Shown in pieces: positions 1-6,670 of a stretch of 10,137 nt of DNA (positions are counted from its first letter, which is position 1; every line of letters starts with the position of its first letter). The DNA lies in contig JAEYPE010000124.1 in the NCBI GenBank assembly GCA_023411035.1, positions 1 to 10,137 of the forward strand, in the 5' to 3' direction. The DNA is from Pseudomonadota bacterium (GTDB lineage: Bacteria > Pseudomonadota > Alphaproteobacteria > Azospirillales > Azospirillaceae). Position numbers and translations under genes: made by a program. Under the pieces are notes generated by a model. The model did not search any database and had not been told where the DNA came from. It worked only from the letters and a program-made list of their open reading frames with translations.

Positions 1-101
1 GCTTCCGCCTCGTTGCGGGCGCGTTCGCGGTCGGCGCGGGCGCGCTGCACGTCGTTGAAGGCGTCGATGACGGGGGCCGGCGGGTCGGCCTTCTGCAGCT
101 G
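1..101. repeat. Direct repeat shared with hflK, copy in hflC (cut by window edge)
   Basis: Bases 1-97 are identical to bases 705-801 inside hflK, and the match runs to 101/805 with one mismatch at 98. It then drops sharply. The repeat probably extends left of the window. It codes in the same frame in both genes, for the end of the SPFH domain (ADPPAPVIDAFNDVQRARAD and the following residues). Confidence 0.9.
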
Positions 102-365
102 GACCTCGTCGATGACGATGCCGGCGCCATACTCGTTCATCAGGTTCTGGATGATCTCGCGGCCGCGCTGCTCGATCTGCCGGCGGCCCTCGGTGGTGGC
201 CTCGGCGATCGGGGTCTGGCCGACCAGCTCGCGGATGACGCGCACCGGGTCGCCGAACTGGAGGACGAGCGCCTGCTGCGCTTCGTTCACCGTGAACAGC
301 GATGCCGAGGCGAGGACGCCCGCCACGAGGATGCCGATGCCGGCGAACAACAGACTGCGGTTCAT
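1..365 (-). CDS. hflC: HflC N-terminus running into an HflK-type SPFH segment (3' end outside window)
   Basis: The first 45 or so residues are typical HflC: a short cytoplasmic start (MNRSLLF), one membrane helix at about residues 5-24, then FTVNEAQQALVLQFGDPVRV. HflC normally continues with a PGLHFKxPF-type strand and the SPFH core. Here residue 44 onward instead reads IRELVGQTPI..., which is an HflK pattern (compare IREVIG/LTEGRQQI in HflK proteins), and ends in NDVQRARADRERARNEAEA, identical to HflK of this window. No frameshift or stop marks the change. The start is fixed by the upstream AGGAGGG five bases before the ATG; its Shine-Dalgarno overlaps the hflK stop, so the genes look translationally coupled. 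In the family HflC pairs with HflK in the periplasm-facing complex that restrains FtsH. Whether this hybrid could do so is unknown. It may be a natural fusion, a gene-conversion product or an assembly error. Confidence 0.75.
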   Translation of the reverse strand, partial: MNRSLLFAGIGILVAGVLASASLFTVNEAQQALVLQFGDPVRVIRELVGQTPIAEATTEGRRQIEQRGREIIQNLMNEYGAGIVIDEVQLQKADPPAPVIDAFNDVQRARADRERARNEAE

Positions 366-370
366 GGCAT

Positions 371-377
371 CCCTCCT
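371..377 (-). promoter_or_regulatory. Ribosome binding site of hflC, overlapping the hflK stop
   Basis: Read on the minus strand the sequence is AGGAGGG, five bases before the ATG at 363-365. Its first A is the last base of the hflK TGA stop (377-379). This arrangement favours reinitiation or coupling from hflK to hflC and settles the hflC start. Confidence 0.7.
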
Positions 378-1540
378 CAGCGGGCCGGCTGCTGGCCGGC
401 GGGCCGCGCCGCGCCGGCGGACGGCTGAAGCTGGCCAAGCGGCAGATAGGGAACCACGCCCTGGGCGCCCTGCGCGTTGCCGTCGATGATGACCTTGTTG
501 GCGCCGCGCAGGATCTCTTCCATGGTTTCCAGATACATGCGCTTGGCGGTCACGTCCTTGGCGGTGGAATAGGCGTCGTACACCTTGCGGAAGCGGTCGG
601 CGTCACCCTGGGCCAGGTTCACGACCTGCTCGCGGTAGGCCGAGGCTTCCTGGATCAGCCGTTCCGCATCGCCTCGGGCGCGCGGGATCACGTCGTTCCG
701 GTAGGCTTCCGCCTCGTTGCGGGCGCGTTCGCGGTCGGCGCGGGCGCGCTGCACGTCGTTGAAGGCGTCGATGACGGGGGCCGGCGGGTCGGCCTTCTGC
801 AACTGCACCTGCGTCACCTCGATGCCCGCCTCGTAGTCGTTCAGCATGGCCTGAAGGAGCTGGCGGGTCGAGGTTTCGATCTGCTGGCGGGCCTCGGTCA
901 GGGCCGGTTGCAGGTCGGTGCGGCCGATCACCTCGCGCATCGCGCTTTCCGCCGCCTTCTTCACGGTGGCCTCGGGGTCGCGGATCTTGAACAGGTACTG
1001 GCCCGCGTCCTTGATGACCCAGAAGACGGTGAAGTCGATGTCGACGATGTTCTCGTCGCCGGTCAGCATCAGCGATTCGTCGGGAACGTCGCGGTCGCCG
1101 CGCCGGCCGTCGCCGGCGGAGCGGTAGCCCACCTCGATCCGGTTGACGCGCGTCACCTTCGGCATCAGCACCGTCTCGATGGGCGCCGGCAGATGGTAGC
1201 GCAGGCCGGGCTGCTCGGTGCGCACCCACTGGCCGAAGCGCAGCACGACGCCCTGCTCGTCCGCCTCGACACGGTAGATGCCGCTGGCCAGCCAGACCGC
1301 GGCCAGCAGGCCGATGACCAGGGCCACGCCCCGCCCGCTGCCGACCCCGCCGGGCATGACCTTCTTCAGGCGGTCCTGGCCGCGGCGCAGCAAATCCTCA
1401 AGGTCCGGGGGCTGCGGCCCTCCTCCTCCGCCGCTGCCGCCGCCACCCGGCGGACGGCCCCACGGATTCTGGCCGCCGCCACCCGGCGGAGGCCCCCAGG
1501 GGCCGCCACCGCCGCCCCCACCCTGATTGCTCCACGGCAT
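377..1540 (-). CDS. hflK: FtsH protease modulator HflK
   Basis: This 387-residue protein has the full HflK plan. Residues 1-45 are a Gly/Pro-rich head starting MPWSNQ; residues 70-88 form one membrane helix (GVALVIGLLAAVWLASGIY); then comes the SPFH/band-7 domain from DEQGVVLRFGQW (94-105), with PGLRYHLPAPIETV (111-124), ESLMLTGDENIVDIDF (155-170) and YRNDVIPRARG (280-290). A helical C-terminal arm follows, and the end reads GVVPYLPLGQLQ, as in family members. HflK and HflC form a large periplasm-facing assembly around FtsH and limit its attack on membrane proteins. The start ATG has AAGGGG about ten bases upstream. hflC follows after 11 bp, so they form an operon, transcribed away from mrp. 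Length is close to the usual 350-420. Identification is secure. Confidence 0.96.
   Translation of the reverse strand: MPWSNQGGGGGGGPWGPPPGGGGQNPWGRPPGGGGSGGGGGPQPPDLEDLLRRGQDRLKKVMPGGVGSGRGVALVIGLLAAVWLASGIYRVEADEQGVVLRFGQWVRTEQPGLRYHLPAPIETVLMPKVTRVNRIEVGYRSAGDGRRGDRDVPDESLMLTGDENIVDIDFTVFWVIKDAGQYLFKIRDPEATVKKAAESAMREVIGRTDLQPALTEARQQIETSTRQLLQAMLNDYEAGIEVTQVQLQKADPPAPVIDAFNDVQRARADRERARNEAEAYRNDVIPRARGDAERLIQEASAYREQVVNLAQGDADRFRKVYDAYSTAKDVTAKRMYLETMEEILRGANKVIIDGNAQGAQGVVPYLPLGQLQPSAGAARPAGQQPAR
705..805. repeat. Direct repeat shared with hflC segment, copy in hflK
   Basis: This is the partner of bases 1-101: 97 identical bases, one mismatch, then a further 3 matches. Within hflK it codes residues around 246-279, a well-conserved part of the SPFH domain and its following helix. 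The flanks on the hflK side fit HflK normally, so this is likely the original copy. Confidence 0.9.
1436..1490. repeat. 19-bp direct repeat in the Gly/Pro-rich head of hflK
   Basis: The 19-mer GCCGCCGCCACCCGGCGGA occurs at 1436-1454 and 1472-1490. The period is 36 bp, or 12 codons, so both copies are in frame and each codes a PPGGGG block. It points to internal duplication of the low-complexity cytoplasmic head, which varies in length among HflK proteins. Confidence 0.75.
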
Positions 1541-1622
1541 TCCGTTCGTTCCCCTTCACGCTCTCACAATTCCCAAGACGGATTTTCCGGATGACAAATC
1601 GTTCCCGGAACTTCCTATCCCT

Positions 1623-1651
1623 TTACCATTATTGTCAGCCGGTCCTATAGT
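1623..1651 (+). promoter_or_regulatory. Possible sigma70-type promoter for mrp
   Basis: TTACCA (1623-1628, 4 of 6 to consensus) and TATAGT (1646-1651, 5 of 6) are 17 bp apart, in a locally AT-richer part of the 183-bp gap between the divergent hflK and mrp starts. A transcript would begin near 1658 and carry a leader of about 65 bases, which includes a small TCCC-TTCG-GGGA hairpin at 1657-1668. No clear promoter was found for hflK on the other strand; it must also lie in this gap. Confidence 0.35.
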
Positions 1652-1723
1652 GCCCGTCCCTTCGGGGAAGGTTCACACTGACGTATATCCGCCAATATCG
1701 GGAAGGAAGCGGAGTTTTCAACC

Positions 1724-2887
1724 ATGGCGCAGGTTAGCGAAGCTCAAGTCCTTGATGCTCTAAGGACGGTTGTCGATCCGGAACGGGGCAAGGACATCGT
1801 CAGCCTCGGCATGCTGTCCGGACTTGTCGTGCGCGACGGCAACGTCGCCTTTTCGATCGAGGTGGACCCCAAGCGCGGCGCCCAGGCCGAGCCGGTGCGC
1901 CACGCCGCCGAAAAGGCGGTGGAGGCTCTGCCGGGCGTTCTGTCGGTCACCGCGGTCCTGACGGCCCACCGCCCCGCCGGACAGGGCCCCGCCCCGCAGC
2001 AGGCGCAGGGCCATGCGCATGGGCACGCCCACGGGCATTCCCACGGCGGTCACGGCCATGGGCAGCCGGCGGAGCAGAAGCCGCTGGTGCCGGGCGTGAA
2101 GGCCATCGTCGCCGTCGCCTCCGGCAAGGGCGGCGTGGGCAAGTCCACCACGGCCAGCAATCTGGCGCTCGCCATGGCGGCGAACGGGCTGAAGGTCGGG
2201 CTTCTGGACGCCGACATCTACGGTCCTTCCATGCCGCGCATGCTGGGCATCTCGGGCCGCCCGACCAGCCATGACGGCCGCATCCTGGAGCCGATGGAGA
2301 ATTACGGCATCAAGGTGATGTCCATGGGCTTCCTGGTGGCCGAGGACACGCCGATGATCTGGCGCGGCCCGATGGTGATGAGCGCGCTCCAGCAGATGCT
2401 GCGCGACGTGAACTGGGGCACGCTGGACGTGCTGGTGGTGGACATGCCGCCGGGCACCGGCGACGCGCAGCTCACCATGGCGCAGCAGGTGCCGCTGGCC
2501 GGCGCCATCATCGTCTCCACCCCGCAGGACATCGCCCTGCTGGACGCCCGCAAGGGGCTGAACATGTTCCGCCGCGTGGACGTGCCCGTCCTCGGCATCA
2601 TCGAGAACATGAGCTATTTCTGCTGCCCCAACTGCGGCCACCGCACCGACATCTTCAGCCACGGCGGCGCCCGCAAGGAGGCCGCTGACCTGGGCATGGA
2701 GTTCCTGGGCGAGATCCCGCTGCACATCGAGATCCGCGAGACCTCCGACCAGGGCCAGCCCATCGTGGTGTCTCAGCCCGACTCGGAGCACGCCAAGGCG
2801 TACCGCGGAATCGCCAAGCGGGTGTGGGAGAAGATCGCCGGCGACCAGGGGCCGGCGCGTGCGGCGCCGCGGATCGTGGTGTCGTAA
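1724..2887 (+). CDS. mrp: Mrp/ApbC Fe-S cluster carrier ATPase with His-rich linker
   Basis: This 387-residue protein has three parts. Residues 1-82 are a DUF59/MIP18-type domain with the DPE motif (D18-E20). Residues 83-122 are a linker in which 97-113 holds eight His alternating with Gly/Ala/Ser. Residues 123-375 are the ParA/MinD-like Mrp ATPase: deviant Walker A SGKGGVGKST (133-142), LLDADIYGPS (160-169), Walker B-type VVDMPPGTGD (238-247) and the cluster-binding CPNC (301-304, after Cys300). Family members bind a transferable 4Fe-4S cluster across a dimer through the CxxC and deliver it to apo-proteins in the cytoplasm. The ATG has GGAG nine bases upstream. It is monocistronic as far as can be seen, divergent from hflK. 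The linker is the unusual part; the rest is a full-length, intact Mrp. Confidence 0.95.
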   Translation: MAQVSEAQVLDALRTVVDPERGKDIVSLGMLSGLVVRDGNVAFSIEVDPKRGAQAEPVRHAAEKAVEALPGVLSVTAVLTAHRPAGQGPAPQQAQGHAHGHAHGHSHGGHGHGQPAEQKPLVPGVKAIVAVASGKGGVGKSTTASNLALAMAANGLKVGLLDADIYGPSMPRMLGISGRPTSHDGRILEPMENYGIKVMSMGFLVAEDTPMIWRGPMVMSALQQMLRDVNWGTLDVLVVDMPPGTGDAQLTMAQQVPLAGAIIVSTPQDIALLDARKGLNMFRRVDVPVLGIIENMSYFCCPNCGHRTDIFSHGGARKEAADLGMEFLGEIPLHIEIRETSDQGQPIVVSQPDSEHAKAYRGIAKRVWEKIAGDQGPARAAPRIVVS

Positions 2888-2930
2888 GAGGAGACGGCTT
2901 GCCCCACCCTTCCCACGGCTTGCGCCGCGG

Positions 2931-2975
2931 GCCCCTTCCCTCCCCTGCGAAGCGGGGGAGGGTTAGGGAGGGGGC
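2931..2975. repeat. Dispersed GC hairpin repeat, copy 1
   Basis: Arms CCCTCCCCTGC (2938-2948) and GCGGGGGAGGG (2952-2962) pair around a GAA loop, with one T-G pair. An alternative outer stem pairs 2931-2941 with 2965-2975, again with one T-G pair. The core 2938-2975 matches 6590-6627 at 37 of 38 bases, in the same orientation. It lies in the 158-bp gap between mrp and the antiporter gene. No T-run follows, so it is not a classical terminator. The rest of the gap (2888-3045) shows only a small stem, GGGGC 2987-2991 with GCCCC 2997-3001, and no clear promoter. Confidence 0.8.
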
Positions 2976-3045
2976 AAAAGTCTGAGGGGGCAAGCGGCCC
3001 CACACCCCCCATATTCCGTCCCTCGACACAGCGGGGACGGGACCG

Positions 3046-4863
3046 ATGCCGGATTTCGTGACGTTGGTGGTGCTGCTGGCCGCCGCGGTCCTGGCGGTCC
3101 CGGTGGCAAAGCGATTCGGCTTCGGCGGGCCGCTCGGCTATCTCGCGGCGGGCTTGGCCATCGGGCCGGGCGGGCTCGGGCTGGTGACGGACGTCGAGGC
3201 GATCCGGCACGTCTCCGAACTCGGCGTCATCATGCTGCTGTTCCTGATCGGGCTGGAGTTGCGCCCCGCCCGCCTGTGGGTGATGCGCCGGTCGGTGCTG
3301 GGGCTCGGCGGCGCGCAGGTCGCGGTGACCGCCGTCCTGATCGGGGCCGCCGCCTTCCTGCTGGGCTTCTCCCCCGCCGCCGCCGCGGTGGCCGGGTTCG
3401 GGCTGTCCCTGTCCTCCACCGCCATGGTGCTGCCCATGCTGGCGGAGCGGGAGTTGCTGACCACCAACGCCGGCCGCAGCGCCTTTTCCATCCTGCTGTT
3501 CCAGGATCTCGCCATCATCCCGGCGGTGGCGCTGCTGCCCCTGCTCGGCCATGGCGCCGGAGAGGTGCCGGACGCGGGGACGGCGTGGCTGGCCGTGCTG
3601 AAGGCCGGCGGCGCCGTCGCGGCGATCCTGGCCGGCGGGCGCTACCTGCTGCGCCCGGTGCTGCGCATCGTGGACAGCGCCCGTACGCCGGAGATCTTCA
3701 CCGCCACCGCCCTGCTGATCGTGCTGGGCACCGCCCTGTTCGCCGCCTGGGCGGGGCTGTCCATGTCGCTGGGCGCCTTCATGGCCGGGGTGCTGCTGTC
3801 CGATTCGGAATACCGGCACGAGGTGCAGGCGGACATCGCGCCGTTCGAGGGGCTGCTGCTCGGCCTCTTCTTCGTATCGGTGGGCATGGGGGCCGACGTC
3901 GCGGCGCTGATGGCGGAGCCGGTGCGCTTCCTGTCGCTGACGCTGGGGGTGATGGCGCTGAAGGCGGCGGCGCTGTTCGGGCTGGCCCGCCTGTCCGGTC
4001 TGCGGCCGGGCGGGTCGGCGCGGCTGTCCACCGTGCTGAGCCAGGGAGGCGAGTTCGGATTCGTGCTGTTCGGGCTGGCCGTCGGCGTCGGGGCCATGTC
4101 GGCGGATCATGCGGTGACGGCCATGCTGGTGGTCACGCTGTCGATGATCGCCACCCCCTTCGTCTTCGCGGCGGAGGAACGATGGCTGGCGCCGCGCCTG
4201 ATCGTGAAGCCCGTGCGGCCCTTCGACACCATCGCGCCGGACGGGGAACCGCCGGTCCTCATCTGCGGCTTCGGGCGGGTCGGACAGATCGTCGGGCGCG
4301 TGCTGCGGATGCGCGGCATCCCCTTCACGGCGCTGGAGCGGAGCGCCGCCCAGGTCGACGTCGTGCGGCGCTTCGGCAACAAGGTCTATTACGGCGACCC
4401 GTCGCGGCTCGACCTGCTGCGCGCCGCCGGGGCGGACAAGGCCAAGGTGCTGGTGGTGGCTCTGGAGGACGTGGAGCAGTCGCTGCGCGTGGTGGAACTG
4501 GCGAAGCGCCATTTCCCGCACCTCGTCATCCACGCCCGCGCGCGCAACCGCCGCCACGCCCATTTCCTGATGGACCGCGGGGTCACGCATTTCGTGCGGG
4601 AAACCTACGATTCCAGCCTGCGGCTGACCGGCGGCGTGCTGGAATCGCTGGGCCTGCCGCGGGATGAGACGCGGCACACGCTGGACACCTTCCGGGAGCA
4701 TGACGAGCGCACGCTGATCCGGCAGCACGCCGTCCATCACGACGAGAACCGCCTGATCCAAACCTCCCGCCAGGCCGCCGCCGAACTTCAGTCCCTGTTC
4801 GAGGCCGACCGCGAGGAACGGGAGAAGGAGCGGGAGAAGGAGCGGGACCGCAAGACCGTCTGA
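3046..4863 (+). CDS. KefB/KefC-type CPA2 monovalent cation:proton antiporter
   Basis: The 605 residues equal the usual size of KefB/KefC. Residues 1-380 are a multi-helix CPA2 exchanger domain with LLFLIGLEL (64-72), LSLSSTAMV (120-128), the ion-path FQDLAIIP (152-159, D154), FEGLLLGLFFVSVGM (267-281) and GGEFGFVLFG (334-343). Residues 403-520 are a TrkA-N/RCK Rossmann domain starting VLICGFGRVGQ, with the nucleotide-binding GxGxxG at 408-413. The tail 586-605 is almost all Glu, Arg and Lys. In E. coli these proteins export K+ in exchange for H+ under glutathione-adduct control, aided by KefG or KefF. No such helper gene is nearby, so gating by glutathione is not implied. K+ versus Na+ specificity cannot be read from sequence. 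It ends 6 bp from the convergent ABC operon. Confidence 0.93.
   Translation: MPDFVTLVVLLAAAVLAVPVAKRFGFGGPLGYLAAGLAIGPGGLGLVTDVEAIRHVSELGVIMLLFLIGLELRPARLWVMRRSVLGLGGAQVAVTAVLIGAAAFLLGFSPAAAAVAGFGLSLSSTAMVLPMLAERELLTTNAGRSAFSILLFQDLAIIPAVALLPLLGHGAGEVPDAGTAWLAVLKAGGAVAAILAGGRYLLRPVLRIVDSARTPEIFTATALLIVLGTALFAAWAGLSMSLGAFMAGVLLSDSEYRHEVQADIAPFEGLLLGLFFVSVGMGADVAALMAEPVRFLSLTLGVMALKAAALFGLARLSGLRPGGSARLSTVLSQGGEFGFVLFGLAVGVGAMSADHAVTAMLVVTLSMIATPFVFAAEERWLAPRLIVKPVRPFDTIAPDGEPPVLICGFGRVGQIVGRVLRMRGIPFTALERSAAQVDVVRRFGNKVYYGDPSRLDLLRAAGADKAKVLVVALEDVEQSLRVVELAKRHFPHLVIHARARNRRHAHFLMDRGVTHFVRETYDSSLRLTGGVLESLGLPRDETRHTLDTFREHDERTLIRQHAVHHDENRLIQTSRQAAAELQSLFEADREEREKEREKERDRKTV
4819..4847. repeat. 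12-bp tandem repeat at the antiporter C-terminus
   Basis: CGGGAGAAGGAG occurs twice in tandem (4819-4830, 4831-4842) followed by a partial third copy (4843-4847). It is in frame and produces the repeating Glu-Arg-Glu-Lys tail, probably a short charged helix. Confidence 0.75.
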
Positions 4864-4869
4864 TGCGGC

Positions 4870-5667
4870 TCAGCCGATCAGCAGGCTGTCGTCGGTGATG
4901 TCCTCGCCGCCGCGCTGCTTGGCGAACAGGGCCAGCAGGTGCGGCACGTCCAGCCCGGCGCGCTGCTCCCCCGACACGTCCAGCACGATCCTGCCCTCGT
5001 GCAGCATCACCGTGCGGTCACCGTAATCCAGCGCCTGCCGCATGGAGTGGGTGACCATCAGGGTGGTCAGCCGGTTCTCCGCGACGATGCGGCGGGTCAG
5101 GCCCAGCACGAACTCCGCCGTACCGGGGTCGAGCGCCGCCGTGTGCTCGTCCAGCAGCAGGATTTTGGAACCGGCCAGCGTCGCCATCAGCAGACTGACC
5201 GCCTGCCGCTGCCCGCCGGACAGCAGGCCCATGCGGTCGTGCAGCCGGTTCTCCAGCCCCAGCCCCAGTTCGGCGATGCGGTCGCGGAAATGCTGGCGGC
5301 GGTCGCCGCGCAGCGCGAGGCCCAAACCACGGCGGCGCCCCCGCGCGGCGGCCAGCGCCATGTTCTCCTCGATGGTCAGGGCGGTGCAACTTCCGACCAT
5401 CGGGTCCTGGAAGACGCGGGCGACCAGCGAGGCGCGCTTCGGCGTCGCCCAGCGGGTGACGTCCACCCCGTCGATGGCGATGCTGCCCGTCTCCGCGATC
5501 ACGTCGCCGGCCAGCGCGCCGAGGAAGGTGGACTTGCCGGCGCCGTTGGAGCCGATGACGGTGACGAACTGCCCCTCCGGAATCGTCAGATCCACGCCGC
5601 GCAGGGCGTGCTTTTCCAGCGGGGTGCCGCGCCCGAAGGTGACGTGGATATTGTTGACCGTGATCAT
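4870..5667 (-). CDS. ABC importer ATPase, COG1101 (TrpZ-like) type
   Basis: This 265-residue nucleotide-binding subunit has all ABC motifs: Walker A GSNGAGKST (39-47), Q-loop Gln87, signature LSGGQRQ (149-155), Walker B ILLLDEH (169-175, catalytic Glu174), D-loop LD (179-180) and switch His207. The wording DEHTAALDP is typical of the COG1101 group that works with COG2984 binding proteins and COG4120 permeases. It would sit on the cytoplasmic face and power uptake. Its ATG overlaps the permease stop as ATGA (5664-5667), and GGGGAGG lies seven bases before the start, so translation is coupled. It is the last gene of the operon, with its stop 6 bp from the convergent antiporter stop. Subfamily assignment rests on neighbours plus motif wording. 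Confidence 0.93.
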   Translation of the reverse strand: MITVNNIHVTFGRGTPLEKHALRGVDLTIPEGQFVTVIGSNGAGKSTFLGALAGDVIAETGSIAIDGVDVTRWATPKRASLVARVFQDPMVGSCTALTIEENMALAAARGRRRGLGLALRGDRRQHFRDRIAELGLGLENRLHDRMGLLSGGQRQAVSLLMATLAGSKILLLDEHTAALDPGTAEFVLGLTRRIVAENRLTTLMVTHSMRQALDYGDRTVMLHEGRIVLDVSGEQRAGLDVPHLLALFAKQRGGEDITDDSLLIG

Positions 5668-6563
5668 CGGGCGGCCTCCCCTTTCCTGAGCGCGGACTTC
5701 AGCCGCATCCGCGGCAGGATCAGCGCCACGGCGACCAGGACGGCGGTGACGAGGTTGAGGTCAGACGCCTGAAGCCCGATGGCGTCCGCCGACAGCGCCA
5801 CCTGCACGGCCAGACGATAGAGGATGGAGCCGACGACGCAGCCGACCAGCGCCCACAGCATCGCGCGGGCCGGCAGAACCGTCTCGCCCACAATCACCGC
5901 GGCCAGACCGACCACGATGGTGCCGATGCCGGTGGTCACGTCGGCGAATCCATTGGTCTGGGCGAACAGAGCCCCGGCCAGCGCGCACAGCCCGTTCGAC
6001 AGGGCCATGCCGGTGTAGATGTGGAAATCCGTCTCCACGCCCTGCGCGCGGGCCATCCGCGCGTTGACGCCGGTCGCCCGCATGGCGAGGCCGAACTCGC
6101 TGTTCAGGAAGCGGGCCAGCAGCAGAACGACCACGACCACCACCACCAGCACGACCAGCGGACGCACCACATGGTCCGGCAACCCCAGCCCGTAGAAGGG
6201 CGTCAGCACCGTGTCCTGCATCAGCAGCGCCACGTTCGGACGGCCCATCACGCGCAGGTTCACCGAGAACAGCGCGATCATGGTCAGGATGCTGGCCAGC
6301 AGGTGCAGGATCTTGAAACGGACGTTCAGCGTCGCCGTCACCAGCCCGGCCATCGACCCGGCGAGCGCTGCGACGAGGCTGGCGATCCAGGGATTGACCC
6401 CGGCGACCAGCAGCGTGGCGCAGACCGCCGCCCCCAGCGGGAAGCTGCCGTCCACCGTCAGGTCCGGGAAATCGAGCACCCGGAAGGACAGATACACGCC
6501 AAGGGCGACCAGCGCGTACACCAGCCCGATCTCGACGGCCCCGAAGAAGGCTATTTCACTCAT
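5664..6563 (-). CDS. ABC importer permease, COG4120 (TrpY-like, BPD_transp_2) type
   Basis: The 299 residues form about eight hydrophobic segments, among them 8-27, 43-55, 60-80, 86-103, 133-151, 211-226 and 233-250, with a last helix near 268-284. FRVLDFPDLTVDGSFPLGAA (27-46) is the usual signature near the start of these permeases, and FGLAMRATGVNARMARAQGV (157-176) is the cytoplasmic coupling loop that meets the ATPase. The helix at 133-151 contains seven Val in a row (140-146). The family belongs with branched-chain amino acid type permeases and passes the substrate from the binding protein across the inner membrane. Its start lies 107 bp after the binding-protein stop, and the Shine-Dalgarno is weak (CCGGAA, about 6 bases upstream). 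Lower translation than the binding protein is therefore plausible. Confidence 0.93.
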   Translation of the reverse strand: MSEIAFFGAVEIGLVYALVALGVYLSFRVLDFPDLTVDGSFPLGAAVCATLLVAGVNPWIASLVAALAGSMAGLVTATLNVRFKILHLLASILTMIALFSVNLRVMGRPNVALLMQDTVLTPFYGLGLPDHVVRPLVVLVVVVVVVLLLARFLNSEFGLAMRATGVNARMARAQGVETDFHIYTGMALSNGLCALAGALFAQTNGFADVTTGIGTIVVGLAAVIVGETVLPARAMLWALVGCVVGSILYRLAVQVALSADAIGLQASDLNLVTAVLVAVALILPRMRLKSALRKGEAAR

Positions 6564-6586
6564 GTGTGTTTCCGGCTTCGCCGATT

Positions 6587-6627
6587 GCCCCCTCCCCTGC
6601 GAAGCGGGGGAGGGTTGGGGAGGGGGC
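6587..6627. repeat. Dispersed GC hairpin repeat, copy 2, inside the ABC operon
   Basis: Arms CCCTCCCCTGC (6590-6600) and GCGGGGGAGGG (6604-6614) flank a GAA loop. An alternative perfect 11-bp outer stem pairs 6587-6597 with 6617-6627. It shares 37 of 38 bases with copy 1. It sits between the binding-protein stop (6671) and the permease ATG (6563), so the operon mRNA would carry the complementary hairpin with a UUC loop. No other gene is visible in this gap. Confidence 0.8.
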
Positions 6628-6670
6628 GCGGCGGAACTCGTCCTTGCAGATCAAACCTAACAGAACAAAC

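Noticed and set aside
1436..1490. CRISPR-like spaced repeats
   Set aside because: Only two units, in frame within the Gly/Pro-rich head of hflK; coding low complexity explains them.
302..1594. 430-codon plus-strand open frame opposite hflK
   Set aside because: Low-complexity antisense product with no recognisable family; hflK on the other strand is certain.
1632..1651. TTGTCA with TATAGT as a promoter pair
   Set aside because: The two boxes are only 8 bp apart; TTACCA at 1623-1628 gives the proper 17-bp spacing.
1760..2791. 343-codon minus-strand open frame opposite mrp
   Set aside because: His/Arg/Val-rich antisense shadow of mrp, with no ribosome site or family pattern.
2931..2975. Rho-independent terminator of mrp
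   Set aside because: The hairpin is strong, but it is followed by GC-rich sequence without a T-run, and the same element recurs inside an operon, so a repeat element explains it better.
2773..4761. 662-codon minus-strand open frame opposite the antiporter gene
   Set aside because: It is rich in His, Gln and Arg with no domain, and lies antisense to a clear CPA2 antiporter. Long open antisense frames are expected at this GC content because stop codons are rare.
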